The translations under genes were made by a program, and so were the position numbers. A stretch of DNA of 64,000 nt from contig RSEE01000121.1 in assembly GCA_003971905.1 (NCBI GenBank), positions 102,894 to 166,893 of the forward strand, given 5' to 3'. The notes under the pieces were generated by a model. That model worked only from the letters and a program-made list of their open reading frames with translations. It was not told the origin of the DNA and ran no database searches. The DNA is from Moniliella sp. 'wahieum'. Taxonomy: Eukaryota > Basidiomycota > Moniliellomycetes > Moniliellales > Moniliellaceae. Shown here in pieces: positions 22,880 through 33,546 of this stretch (the first letter of the stretch is position 1; the number at the start of each line of letters is the position of its first letter).

Positions 22880-24107
22880 TTACACCTCGGAGGTGAGGTT
22901 GTTGACCGACGAGAGCAGTTGCTGCACATCAAACTCGCCCGGGCGATTATGGAAGCGGTCCAGCAAGTCTCTCCGCTGTTGGCCGGAAGCGGCCTGGCCA
23001 TGAGTCTGGCCCGGCTGCGAAAGGTAAAAGCGCTGCAGCATGCTCGCCAGCAACCCGGCGTTGGCCACGGTGAACGTGGCGTCCGTCTGGAGCGGGGCCG
23101 ACAAGCGCGCTTGCTCCTCCACCGACGCACCGCGCGCTCGCGCAGCCATCGCAGCCGCCACGCCCGTCGGCGCCGCGCGTGCCCCAGCTACATCGGTAAT
23201 CTCCCCGCGCATCAGGACGAGGGAGGTGTCCTTGGCCAGATCCGGGTAGTGGGTCAGCACAAGCAACGGCTGCGCAAACTCTTGTCGCAACTTGTACTCG
23301 GCGAGCGGGGTGAAGAGGACCGTGCTGGCTGGAGGTCCGCCCGACGCTGGCGCGGGCAAAAACGCCCATTGCAAAAAGTACATCTCAAACCCTTGCTCCA
23401 CCGGGCCGGTGGCATGGGCTGCACTGGCGTCGGCTCCCTCGCTCTCTGGGTCCTCCACCGCCCGCTTCTCCCCGTCCGCGGTGGTGACAACGGTCTTGGG
23501 AAGCGGCAGGACGAATTGCGGGTAGCGTTGGGCGGTCTGGACTAGTTGTTCGTACACCTTGACTGGGATGACAGCCGACACTTGGTTCTTGACTTGATGG
23601 TACGCCGTCCAGAGTTTGCGCACGTTCTCCTCGGATTCTGCCGCGAGCTTTTGGACATTGACAAAATCGCTCAGCGGGCGAATTGGTGCCTCGTCCTTCT
23701 TGGGGCCCATCTCGCCGGCCTGCATACGGCGACTGACCTCCTCCTGCGCCTTGGCACGGATACGCGCAGCCAACTCCTTGTCCTGCTGGTAGGCGCGCGC
23801 GCTCCTCGGCCTCCTTGACCCGCGTCGCGAGCGCCGCCGCAGAATTCTCCGCCTCCACACGGCTCTTGAGCTCCTCTACACTGCGCATCCCCCGCTCCGC
23901 CGCCTTGGCCTGCAGCTTGTCCGCGTACTGGCGCAGCTTGGCTTGCTTGGCCTGCTCCAGCGTCGGCACCGGCGGCTCTGGGTCCACCACCCCAGCCCCC
24001 CGCAGCCCGCTGGCATGCAACGCACGCACACGCACCAGCGGGTGCTGCGTCAGCGGCGCGGCAGGCATCGCCCGCACAGCATGGCTAGTCCGAACAAGGA
24101 GACGCAT
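22880..24107 (-). CDS. ATP11: Mitochondrial F1-ATPase assembly chaperone ATP11 (ATPAF1)
   Basis: A matrix chaperone that binds the free F1 beta subunit during ATP synthase assembly. The start at 24107 gives an Arg-rich presequence (MRLLVRTSHAVRAMP, then RVRALHASG); an ATG seven codons upstream would add an acidic residue and is less likely. A Lys/Glu/Arg/Ala-rich coiled region (about 24000-23740) precedes the ATP11 domain (about 23640-22880), recognised by YPQFVLPLPK, FLQWAF, TVLFTPLAEYKLR, PLLVLTHYPDL and the C-terminal LLDRFHNRPGEFD. One frame change near 23810 lies in a GC dinucleotide run. No intron seen. A CACGTG E-box is 171 bases upstream of the ATG. Confidence 0.9.
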
Positions 24108-24277
24108 GGCCAATTCGCAGATCGACACGGCGGTGGTGGTGGTGGTGGTGGTGGTGGTGGTAATGGTGGGCGCCGCCTTGAGCGTCGACTTGGGCCTTCC
24201 CGCTTGCTTTGCGCTGGCCTTCTAAGCTGCTTCGCCCGCCTTCTCGGTTGCCACTCGCCAGGTCGCTCGCCCCAGGT

Positions 24278-24283
24278 CACGTG
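24278..24283. promoter_or_regulatory. CACGTG E-box upstream of ATP11
   Basis: Palindromic bHLH site (Cbf1-like factors) in GGTCACGTGG, 171 bases before the ATP11 ATG. Function inferred only. Confidence 0.35.
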
Positions 24284-24548
24284 GCAGTCACATGACCAGC
24301 GCCATCGTCCTGCTGCCTTCGGTGCAACAGGAATGAACATTTCCCTGCTCCCCTGCAGCCAACGTGGCCCGCCGGGCCATTCCGCTCTGTGCGCCGCCTG
24401 CATTCCGCCCGCGTGCCGTCTGTCTGTCTATGGCGATCGAGGGTCGAGCATCGCTCTTCGGCCGGCGGCAGCTCGATAGATAGTTGGATCCTACACGCGT
24501 CCCCCGATCCGCAGCACACAGCAGGCAGCAGGGCGGGTACCACGGCGC

Positions 24549-25773
24549 TTATACAATCGTCTCGAGCTCCTTGGCAAACTGCAAGTTGAGCGCGATGGTG
24601 TTCTTGCGCGGGACCGACTTGGCCCCATCCGCCGTTGTCTGCGCAAAGTGGATCGTCTGCGTCGACGGATTGACCGACCAGCCGCGCTGCCCACACAGCA
24701 CAGCACCAGCACACCGCCACCGTGTCAGTACGCTCTCCCCACGCATGCATCCAGAACCAGAACACCCTACACACCTCCTTGGCAAACGCCATAATGTCCT
24801 CTGCCTTGTCAAAGAACAGCAGCACCGCCGCATCCTGCAGCGGCAGCGAGTCGTACGCCTTTTCCTCGCACGACGCAATTTCGTGCCGGATGGTGCCCAT
24901 GAGGTTATCGACAAAGAAGCGGTGCTCTTCGCGCGGCGCCTCGCGCTGCGCACGCCACACTTTCGAGTAAGAGCCTTCCATCAACCAGCGTTCCAGGTCG
25001 ACCGGGTGGCGGAGGTAAGGCGACTGGTGCACCAGTTCGGCCGGGATGGCCTCGAGCGCCGTGTGGAACGCAGCAATCTCATTCGACGACAGCAGACGGA
25101 GCAGCTGCAGGCCCAGGAGCGGCTCGTGGTTCTTCGACGCGGGCAACTGCGATGCATAGTCATGGTAGTACACTGCCAACAGCGCCATGTAACGGTCAAA
25201 CGCCTTGACGTCCTTGACTCGAATACTGAAAAACGCACCCACCTCCAGCACGTCCCGCGCCAGCACCAGCGAGTCCACATCCGAAGGCAACACCACCGCG
25301 CCAGACGCAGCGTGCGCCGCTGCCGCCGCCGGAGCAGGCGTGAACGACGGCAGCAGCAGCCCGGCCTCGGTCAGGCCAATCTTGAGCTTGGTCAGCTGGG
25401 ACCGGATGGGCGCCGGGTCCGAGTCGGGCGTCTGGGCTTCAAACGCCTGGATCAGCGCGTCGTGCGCCGGCTTGAGAGAGGCAGCAAACATGTGGCGGGT
25501 GGCGGCGGGGGAGAAGCGGGCAAAGTGGTGGGAGCTGTAGTTGGAAGCGGGAGCAGCGGGGGAAGCAGGAGTTACAGCAGGCTCAGAGGCGGGCGCAGCA
25601 GACGACGGAGCGGTGCGGGGTTTCTTGGTTTGGGCAGGGGCGGCAGCGCTGCTGGTGGGGTTGCTGCGGCGGGGACGCTTGGATCCAGCTGCGGGGACAG
25701 AGGAGGCGGGGGAGGAGAAGGGAAGGGACGAGTCGCTGGCCACCGGTTTAGCAGTTGATTTGCGCGGGGGCAT
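24549..25773 (-). CDS. RPN12: 26S proteasome lid subunit RPN12 (PSMD8)
   Basis: A lid subunit of the 19S regulatory particle. After a Ser/Pro/Ala/Lys-rich N-terminal extension of about 75 residues (KRPRRS, KKPRT basic patches) comes the family domain from about 25545: HDALIQAFEAQ, FFSIRVKDVKAFDRYMALL and LQDAAVLLFFDKAEDI. The C-terminal exon reads RGWSVNPSTQTIHFAQ and ends in LQFAKELETIV. One intron, 24687-24774 (GTGTGT…GGCAG), lies after AFAKE. Unlike its neighbours this gene has no obvious frame break. Start 25773 (MPPRKSTAK) is chosen because the family has a short N-terminus; the frame stays open upstream, with another ATG at 25965. Confidence 0.92.
24687..24774 (-). other. Intron in RPN12
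   Basis: GTGTGT donor and TGGGCAG acceptor on the minus strand, 88 bases; splicing joins AAG GAG to CGC GGC TGG in frame. Confidence 0.9.
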
Positions 25774-26016
25774 ATGGGCGCGTCGGCGGGCGGGGGGCGG
25801 GGAGGGGGGGGGGGGGGAGGCAGCGGTGCACAAGCAAAGCAGTCTCTCCGCAGCGAGGGCGCCAGTGGGGGTGGTGGTGGGAGCGGCGGCGGTGGCGGGC
25901 GCGGGCGCGGGGGTGGCGGCGACGAGCGGCAGGACGGCGGCCCAGCGGTTCGCAGTGGATGGCATGGCCGCGTCATGCGCCGCCGCCAATTCCGCCCGGA
26001 CCCTGGGGCCACCGGT

Positions 26017-26022
26017 CACGTG
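26017..26022. promoter_or_regulatory. CACGTG E-box upstream of RPN12
   Basis: GGTCACGTGGCC, 244 bases before the chosen RPN12 ATG. Confidence 0.3.
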
Positions 26023-26295
26023 GCCTGCGTGCATCGGTGCAAGCGCGTGCCTACACCCAGGGGAATTTCAAATAGCACTCCCTGCGGATACGTAAGCCAG
26101 CGGGTGCTCTGGGGGGCGAATGACGAGTCCTAATCGCTACGCCGCCTCGCCCTCGCCCAAAAAAACCATCGATGATTGTCCAGGGAGAAGAGAACAGAGG
26201 GATACACAGCGCCCAGCACGCCACCGACAGCCGGCGTGGCGCCCCCGTCGCCCCCCGTCTAAGCGCAAGCCCCATGCGCTCGACGCCGCCAGACG

Positions 26296-26370
26296 CAGAT
26301 GCAGATGCAGATGCAGACGCAGATGCAGACGCCGATGCAGACGCCGATGCAGATGCCGATGCAGACGTGC
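26296..26370 (+). repeat. GCAGAT/GCAGAC hexanucleotide array
   Basis: About twelve tandem hexamers, with GCAGAT, GCAGAC, GCCGAT and GCCGAC variants. The six-base period keeps all frames open across it. Confidence 0.9.
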
Positions 26371-26637
26371 CCTGCCAACGCCTGCTGGCGGTACGCGTCT
26401 TACCCCATCGCCCAACGAGACAGCGAGAAGAGGGAGGCAGGAGGAGACCAAGGGAGGGGAGGGGAGGGGAGGGGTCCAATAACAATGTACGACGCACCGA
26501 CCAGGGTGACTCGAACCGTTTCGCACATGTCCAGAGAAGGAGCCAGGGTCGAGAGCCAGGGAGGGTGGAGGGTGGAGGGCAAAAAGGCAAGAGAAGGACG
26601 GTGAAGCGGTGCCGAACGCAGCCCGGGCTCGGGAGGA

Positions 26638-26700
26638 ACGGGGAATGGGGAATGGGGAATGGGGAATGGGGAATGGGGAATGAGGAATGAGGAATGAGTA
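26638..26700 (+). repeat. GGGGAAT heptanucleotide array
   Basis: Six to seven copies of GGGGAAT, then TGAGGAA variants, near the 3' end of the phosphatase gene. Confidence 0.9.
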
Positions 26701-26835
26701 ACGAGGAATGTGGAATGAGTACCGAGGAAGGAGGAAGGAGGAAGGCGGAAGGAGGAATGAAAAATGAGTAACGAGTAACAAGGAACGAGGAACGAGGAAG
26801 GAGTAGGACCCAGTCCGAACCGATCTGAGATCTGA

Positions 26836-28493
26836 TCACTTCTTCCTCCGATACTTGGTCATTTCCTTTTTGAGTGCCTGTGCGTCCAAGGGTTTGAGCA
26901 ACTCGAACGCACAGAGCAAGTCGGCCGAGACGGACATGACCGCGCCAAAGTTATCGAATTCGCCGCAATAGTTGGGTGCAGAAAAGATGGTGACCAAAGT
27001 GCGATCGTTCCAGAACTCATACCCATCCTCCACCACCATGTGCGCGCGTGCCAACAAGTCAAAGTCGTACTGCGCCAAAAACTGCGCAATGATCGACTTG
27101 CCAAAACAGTACGACACGCCACGCTCGTTGTCTTCCCAGTCCAACGCCGTGTCCGACGGGTCGGACCACAACAGATCATTCAGCAACCCATAGTCCGGCA
27201 CATCCGTCGGTCGCTCGATCCGCCGAATGTCCTCCATGTCCGATAAGGAAGGCGACAGCCCGCCGTGCACACAAAAGATCTTCGATGCCACCACGGCCGC
27301 AATGGGCAGCGTGTTGAACACATCCACAAACGATTTCCAGATCTTGATGTTGGTCCGGCGCTTGCATTCATCGTAGAACCCATACACTGTCCATGGCAGA
27401 GTTAGTTTCCACCCAACGTGTGCTGCGTTTCGGGGCCAGACACGTAGGTGGCCAGGGGGGAAGGGAGACGCGGGGAAGGGAGACGCGGGGAAGGGAGACG
27501 CGGGGAAGGGAGACGCGGGGAAGGGGGGGGGACGTACCGCGGGTAACGTTGGCGCACTCATGGTTGCCACGCAAAAGAAAGAAATTTTCGGGATACTTGA
27601 TCTTGTAGCAGAGGAGGAGCAAGATATTTTCTAGGCTTGTTTGCCTCGGTCCACATAGTCGCCCAAGAAGAGATAGTTGGCCTGGGGCGGCCAGCCACAC
27701 ATGTTGAACAAGCGCAGTAGGTCCTGATACTGTCCATGCGTGTCGCCAACAATCTTCACGGGCGGACTGAGCTCAATGAGCGCCGGCTGCGATAAAATAC
27801 TTCTCGCGCCGCTTGACAGACCGCCACAATCTCGTGGTTCTTCAGTGCCGGCTTGGGCAGCTTGCCCACACTCTGGTACCCCGACTCGACCAGCCGCGCA
27901 ATCAACTCGTCAATGTCAAATGTCCGCACCGGGACGGGAACCGGGACGGAGGGCGTACCGGGCCCAGTCCCATTCGTATACCCATTCGCACTCGCATGGG
28001 GCAGCATCGCTTGCGCACCAGGGATCGAGGAAGGCGTAGGCGGTCCCATGCCCTGGCCAGTGAGCATGCCACTTCCATTCGGCGTCTGTGCACCGGGTCG
28101 ACTACTGCCCAGCCCACCGGGACTGGGCGTCATCGGGTCGGCAGGCGAAGGAAGTGGGCTCTCGTGCCGGCCGGAACGGAGGCGCGCGCCCCCGCTTTTG
28201 GGTCGGGGAACGGGCACAGCAGCCGACGAGGAAGACGCAGATGCAGACGCAGAGGAAGGCACTGGGTGGGAGAAGGAGAAGGAGGCAGGGTGGGCGGATG
28301 CGCCGCTCCGGCTGGCCGAGGACGAGGCCGAGGACGAGGCAGGCGCGGGCGCACCGGGGTGGGCCGCCGCCCCCGCCGCATCCGCGTCATCGGCCTCGTC
28401 GGCCAGCGACCTGGGCGCACTGGTGTCGTCCGACTTGGACGGGCGGTGCTTGCGCGACGAGGCGCCCATGCGTTTGCTCAGCGACTTGAACAT
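26836..28493 (-). CDS. PPZ1: Ser/Thr protein phosphatase, PPZ type
   Basis: A PP1-like metallophosphatase; yeast Ppz1 regulates cation homeostasis and cell integrity. A Ser/Pro/Ala-rich N-terminal extension of about 190 residues ([16 protein letters not shown] at the start, basic) precedes the catalytic domain, which distinguishes PPZ from plain PP1. Catalytic motifs in order: GDTHGQY (metal, about 27745), GDYVDRG, RGNHE (about 27560), a CVHGGLSP block and [11 protein letters not shown] (about 26970). One intron, 27387-27537, splits [14 protein letters not shown] and contains a 16-base minisatellite. Frame breaks at 27637 (AAA read as AA) and 27794 (TTTTT read as TTTT) are typical homopolymer shortenings. 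An ATG at 28556 would add 21 residues. Confidence 0.92.
27387..27537 (-). other. Intron in PPZ gene with embedded minisatellite
   Basis: GTACGT donor and GGACAG acceptor on the minus strand, 151 bases. On the plus strand GGGAGACGCGGGGAAG is repeated four times (27466-27528). Confidence 0.85.
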
Positions 28494-29185
28494 GCTCGCT
28501 ATGTATGGCGGTGGAGGAGCAGCAGCGCCCCGGGGGCTGCCGGCGTGACTATTCAAATTGAATTCATCACAGGGAGCGCTGCCAGGTGATGGGTTATGTC
28601 AGCCGCTGTGATGTGTGATGTACACGGCAGGGTGTGTGAATGTGCGACGGGGCAGGAGGGATTATCGATTGGGGGGCTACGGAGGAGACGAGCGGGCAGA
28701 CGCGCGATTAGGACCATCGAGTGGCGTTTTTCCCCTGGGCGAGAGGCGGCCGGGGGGGTTAGTGCACGGCGTCTGCAGCGTACGAGCGATGGAAACAAGT
28801 AGATAGATGAAAGATGCAGGAGGGGAGAGGGAGAGGAGAGGGAGAGGGAGAGGGAAATGGGACATGGATGGGCAGGCACGCAGGCCAGAGAGAGGCCAGA
28901 ACGTCAAAGATCACCAGCGGTCTGTGCTGAGGAATGATTAGCAACGTACAACGCGCATCGCAGCGCGTGGCCCCAACACCAAGACCAAGACCAAGCAAGT
29001 ACAAGTGCAAGTGCAAGCACAGTCCATCACCACATCCCACCCGCCATGCGCATCCCACATCCCACATCCCACCGTGCCCCCGGTGGGCAGAGCGGCCATC
29101 GCGGGGGCCACGGCGCGTCTCGAGACGGGGGCCGCCGCCGAGCCCGCGCGCCGAGTCGCAGGCCACGCACCACACACCACACACC
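28494..29185. other. Spacer between PPZ and DUF3405 genes
   Basis: Contains GGGAGAGG purine repeats (28815-28858), CAAGTACAAGTGCAAGTGCA (28995-29014) and CATCCCACA words near 29045-29070. No coding signal. Confidence 0.55.
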
Positions 29186-31260
29186 TCACTCGACCTGGCG
29201 CACCGGGTGGAGCAGAACCGGAGCGCGGCACACCTCTTTCCCGTCCTGGGTGGCGGCGGAAGCGCGCCAGCCCATGTACATGTCCTGTGCATGCGCCGCG
29301 TCGGCGTAGTAGGAGCTGTCGCGCATGAGCTGGCTGGCCTTGGGGAAGAGCTGGGCGCGATTGATCTTGGCGTGGAGCACGACCGGGTCCCAGAGGTGGC
29401 GGAAGTAGATCGGGTGCGGGGCAAAGACGCCCTTGAAGGGCAAAGGCAGGTTGTGGGTAAACCCAGCTTCGGGATAAAAGCTATGCCCATGGCCAATGGG
29501 CAGTTGACTGTGCAGCGTCAAGGTTGCTGGCCACGCTTGGCAGTGGGTACTCTTCTTAGCTTCGGCCATTACCACGTTCATTGCCTCGAGCAGCGAGCGC
29601 GACAGACGCACGTTCGTCCCGATCGACGCTCGTCGTGGTGTCGCCTGCCCATTCAGGTAGTTTTGCACATCGTCTTCCTCAGCCCAGCCGCTACCGATCG
29701 GATCAAAGATGGGCGAAAGCGTTAGCAAGTCCGCCTCCTCGTCCCGCCCGGCTTTCAGCGTCGCGTCCGACGCCCACGCCGCCTCGCTTTCTGTCACATT
29801 CGGCACCAACCAGTCCTTGTACCGGTCCATGCCCACGTGCAGGCCCTCCTTGCGCCCAAACGCTGTGGCCATCCGAATCCATCCGATCAGGGTTAGGTCA
29901 GGTCAGGTCAGGAAGAAACAAACAAACAAACAAGAAGCGCAAGCACGTACCTTCGACCCCTTCAAAGAAATCAAGATAATTGCCAATCAGACGCGTGTCC
30001 ATCTCCCAGTTCCAAATGTAATCGTACTCTTGGTGGTCGAGCCAAAACTTTTGCAGTGGCATCAGGCACGCGCGCGAGGCAGATTGGGCGGTGACGTTAC
30101 GTTTGAACTGGCCCGGCAGGCCCGGGTAAAGCGCACAGAGTGCTGCCTCGGTCCAGAACTCGGTCAAGCCCCAAAATTCGCGCGGCACACTTGTGCGCAG
30201 CACATGCAACCGGTCCCATTGCGACGTGAACGGTGCCAGGCTCTGGTTCGTGACCTGCACCAGGATGCGCACGTCGTACGGCGTGTTGGGATTGTTGAGC
30301 CCCAACTCGGAAATGAGCGCACGCACATTCAACACATCGTCTTCCCGCCACACGTACCCGTCGTGCGCACGCAGCACCAGCGCCGTCCGTTTCGTCGCGG
30401 GCGTAGTACGGAACTTGGGCGTGAGAGCGGTGGGATCGGCACGGTGCGCACCCATCCCGCCCTGCAACAACGGGTCCACATCGTCCGGAAAAACGTGTCC
30501 ATTGCCCCGCCACGCTGTTGGCGCCGCTGGGCCACGCACGAGTCGAGGATCTTGCGCCAGTCGGGAAAACTCGATGGACCCAGCAACTCGGCCGCATCGT
30601 TGGCCCACTTCAAGTCCTGCCGCAGCTGGTCCTCCCATGCGGCCTGCGACATGCCCGCGCGCGGCGCCGGCCCAGCAACGGATCCACCGCGGGATCGTCG
30701 CCAGCGGCCAAGCCCCGGCCAGGCCCGGGCAGGAGAAAGTCGGGCAGCGGCGGCGGCGTGGCGGCAGTGTGGGCACCGCGCGCAGCGCCGGAGGGCGATG
30801 GCGCGGTCACGGGCGGTGCGCACGGCAGGGTCGACGAGCGCGCGGCGGTAGCTGATGTTGAGCGCGGGGTCGGTGTACATGCCGTAGCGGGCGCGGTAGG
30901 TGAGGCAGTGGCCCATGTCGATGCCGACGGCGGAGGCGTTGCCGGCGAGGGGGCGGGGTGGGAGGCCGGGGTGGGGTGGGTGAAGGCCGGTGCGCGCGGG
31001 ACGGGGCGGCGGCGGGGCGGGGCAGACGGGGGCGTGCCGGGCGGCGGCGCGGCGGGGCGAGGGCCGGGGCGCCGGGCGCGAGGCGCGGGAGGGCGTCGCG
31101 GGTAGTAGGCCGCCTGGCGCCACTCGGTGTGGCGGGCGGCGCGCAGCGCAACGAGCGAGACGGCGGCGCAGACGACGAGGAGACGAGCGAGCGCCAGCGG
31201 GGAGGGCCATGGCGGCGGCCCACTGCACCACAGCGGCGTCCGCGCGCGGGCCATGGCCAT
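29186..31260 (-). CDS. DUF3405 family membrane-anchored protein
   Basis: A fungal family of unknown function, probably lumenal and glycosyltransferase-like. Start 31260 gives a short basic N-terminus and one hydrophobic anchor (LALARLLVVCAAVSLVALRA), a type II topology. Conserved parts are YVWREDDVLNVRALISEL, DYIWNWEMDTRLIGNYLDFF, FAPHPIYFRHLWDP and the C-terminal EVCRAPVLLHPV. The WEMDxR motif resembles DxD-type metal sites, but catalysis is unproven. One intron, 29863-29950 (GTACGTG…CCACAG), splits GVE/AFGRKEG. Frames change near 31000, 30700 and 30495. Other ATGs exist upstream to 31341. Two E-boxes lie at 31455 and 31479. Confidence 0.85.
29863..29950 (-). other. Intron in DUF3405 gene
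   Basis: GTACGT donor and CCACAG acceptor, 88 bases; contains TTTG and GACCT short repeats. Confidence 0.85.
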
Positions 31261-31775
31261 GGGGATGCGAGCGGCGATGGTGGCGGTGCAGCGGAGCGCC
31301 GGCCCACCGCCCTCGCTCGCCGCGGCCGCCCACGCGCACACTGCCCGTGGGCCTACGTAGCACCGCGGGCGAGCCGCCGCCGCCCAACTCCTACCGCCCG
31401 CCGCGGTGTGCGCGCGCCCGGGGGCAGTGTGCGCACCGACACTGGCGCCCGGTGCACGTGACGCGCGCCACCGCCTGGCACGTGATGCCAGAGAGCTGCG
31501 ACGCGGCCGGCAGACAACCCTTCGCGCAAACGGCGTTTCCCGCGCGAGTCACGCTCCCGCCCCCAGGCCCATCCAGTCGTGCTGTGCATTGCGCTCCACG
31601 TCGTCTTCTCTGTTCTGCCCCTTTGCACCAGTCCTGCCTCTGCCTCTCCCCACGAATCAGTGGCCATCCCTCGCCTGAGCCCAACGGTTGCCCGACCTGG
31701 CACTGGGGGATTAACCACGTGCCTGCTGTCCCTACCCAACCCAAAACCAGAGAGTCTGTCGCCATCATGCATCAC
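31261..31775. other. Promoter region of DUF3405 gene and upstream of tRNA-Glu
   Basis: CACGTG sites at 31455-31460 and 31479-31484 are about 200 bases before the DUF3405 start; another is near 31717. ATCATGCATCA at 31764 touches the tRNA gene. No coding evidence. Confidence 0.5.
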
Positions 31776-31873
31776 TCCTCAATGGTCCAACGGCTATGAT
31801 GTCACGCTTTCACACCCCCTGCTTGCAGTCGGTTGATCCGTGAAGACCCCGGGGTCGACTCCCGGTTGGGGAA
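31776..31873 (+). tRNA. tRNA-Glu(UUC): tRNA-Glu (anticodon UUC) with 25-base intron
   Basis: Acceptor stem 31776-31782 (TCCTCAA) pairs with 31866-31872 (TTGGGGA, one G-T pair), followed by discriminator A. Anticodon stem TCACG (31802-31806) pairs with CGTGA (31839-31843); the loop carries TTC at 31809-31811. The intron 31813-31837 lies one base after the anticodon, the usual place. The T stem CCGGG/CCCGG (31849-31853 with 31861-31865) is perfect. The D stem has three pairs. A TTTT terminator begins at 31875. The T loop reads GTCGACT, with G at position 54 instead of the near-universal T. Confidence 0.88.
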
Positions 31874-32699
31874 CTTTTGGATAGGCGGGGGGATGGTATG
31901 AGGCTGATGGAGAGTAGATTCCCCAAGCAGAGACCCTCCGATCGAGCAACCGTCTGTCTACCTGTCTTTTGTTTTTGTCGTTTCCAACTAGCCCGGCTCG
32001 TGGGCAGACTACCAAGCGCAAAACCGGGGTACAGGCTGCGCGCGCTTCCATCTCGGCTCCTTCTCCTCCCCCACCATGGGGCGCACCAGTCACAGTAGCG
32101 CGCCCTCGCGCCCTGCATCCCGGACCACGTCTTGCCGCGCGGGGTGCTGTCCCTCGCCTTTCTCGCCACACAGGCTTTCGCCCGCCCCGGCACTGGCTTT
32201 GCTGCAGCAGCGGCAGGTGCAGGAACAGGGGAAAAGGACGTGTCGGGGCGTACGGACGGTAAGGTGCCCGCACCCGATGGGACTGAATCAGTTTCCCCCC
32301 ACGACGGCAAGTCTCATCTCTCTATCGTTCTATTATCTGATGATCGATGGTGGGTAAGGGCAGGCACAGCGGGGAAGGCTAGACAGCCATCGTCCAGGCC
32401 CAGGCGCGCAGGGCGCAGGGCGCAGGGCAACCGGCCCAAGTGAGAAGAAACAATGACATGTGACGGAGAAACACGATGGAAGAACAAGGGGAGGCTTGTT
32501 TGGTCGTGCCATGGTATGGCATGGTATGGCATGGTATGGCATGGTATGTCTTGGTGCCTTGTCCTGCCATCCTCCCCCTAACCCCCCCAGTGGGGCTAAA
32601 GCACGGCAGAGCGAGAAAAAAAAACATGGATCGTAACATGGCACATGGCACACCAAAACGCAAACGCAACCCGAGCCACGGCAGCGCAGCGCCCCAGAC
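31874..32699. other. Spacer between tRNA-Glu and DUF7137 gene
   Basis: Holds a 10-base ATGGTATGGC tandem repeat (32510-32548) and an A9 run near 32616. No gene recognised on either strand. Confidence 0.55.
32510..32548 (+). repeat. ATGGTATGGC tandem repeat
   Basis: Nearly four perfect copies of a 10-base unit. Confidence 0.9.
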
Positions 32700-33546
32700 T
32701 CAGAGCCCGAGGTGGGAAAGAACGCTGTACCCGCCAATGGCCATAGCGAGGAACGAGAGCAGTGCGCCCCATACGAGCGGCCGGGCGGGCGCCAGGCGCC
32801 AGGCACCACTGCACTCGGCACACGTCCATTCTGTACCGAAGGGGAGAGGGAGAGAGGGTCAGTTGCCAGCTTCCCAGCGCAGCAAACCAAGCTGGGCAAG
32901 CGCAAGCGCCCCTACTACCGAACCGAACCGAGCACAGCCCAGCCGACCCAACCAGACCAGAAACAGAACAGAAATAGAGCAGAATTCGACGTACGTGGCA
33001 AAGGGTGTAGGCCTGCGGGTTGTACAGGGCAAATGTCAATTTGGAATTTTCCGACATCTTGCCCGGCGTGAGGGACGTCACCTCGGGTCGCGCACAATGA
33101 GGCGGTACGAGGCCTGGACCAAGGCGGCAACTGGCTCTTGAGCGCATTGGTCGAGTACGCATACACATCCATACGAACTGAGTCGCACTACCAGGGATGC
33201 CCGTGGGACCAGCGAGGTCGTACGTGTTGGCATTGTCGCTGCACACGGCCGAGACCATGATGGTCTTGGGCGTCGCCAACACATAGGTAAGTTCCACCCG
33301 AACGTGACCAGCTCACCACTTGCAATCTTGTAGTACGACGGGTCGCCCGTCTGCTGCGGCTGGGTCATGCTGATGCCACCGTCGGGGTAGGAGGGGGGAT
33401 GCTGACCGCGCCGCTCGACGCGCCGCTCGACGCGGCAGGCGACGGCGCAGCACTGGAGGCGGGCGCGGGCGCCTGCGGCAGCGGCTGCGCAGCACGCACC
33501 AGCACAGCCAGGACCGCCACCAGGACGAAGAAGAGGGGGTGCGCAT
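32700..33546 (-). CDS. Secreted/membrane DUF7137 family protein
   Basis: A small fungal cell-surface protein of unknown function. Start 33546 gives a signal peptide if one missing C in a C run (33535-33539) is allowed: MRTP then LFFVLVAVLAVLVRAAQP. A Ser/Ala/Pro-rich stretch leads to the domain (GGISMTQP, SYYKIASGELVTFGWN, VSAVCSDNANTYDL, GSATQFVWDVYAYSTNAL, KLTFALYNPQAYT). After an intron (32831-32994) the last exon encodes WTCAECSGAW and a membrane segment (PLVWGALLSFLAMAIGGY) near the end. Frames change at least five times, several at short homopolymers such as 33169-33170 (GGG read as GG). Likely anchored at the plasma membrane. Confidence 0.82.
32831..32994 (-). other. Intron in DUF7137 gene
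   Basis: GTACGT donor and GGTACAG acceptor on the minus strand, 164 bases, pyrimidine-rich before the acceptor. Confidence 0.7.

Larger units (their letters stand above)
25774..26835. other. Repeat-rich spacer between RPN12 and the phosphatase
   Basis: A G-rich stretch with a run of about 13 G (25806-25818), an E-box at 26017-26022, an imperfect GCAGAT/GCAGAC hexanucleotide array (26296-26370) and a GGGGAAT heptanucleotide array (26638-26700) that decays into GGAATGA-like units to 26800. No conserved protein is seen; open frames here are made by the repeats. Confidence 0.6.

Noticed and set aside
22880..24128. First impression of a TIM44-like matrix protein
   Set aside because: The presequence and Glu/Lys coiled part are similar in style, but the HYPDLAKD, LAEYKLRQEF and FHNRPGEF blocks are those of the ATP11 family.
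23943..25758. Plus-strand frame of 424 codons across RPN12
   Set aside because: Exact antisense of the RPN12 exons, which encode a recognisable proteasome subunit.
26460..26560. tRNA-like GGTTCGAGTCACC on the minus strand
   Set aside because: The T stem does not pair and no anticodon arm is found.
30958..31799. Long plus-strand open frames opposite the DUF3405 gene
   Set aside because: High GC keeps antisense frames open; they are Arg/Gly/Ala-rich with no family features.
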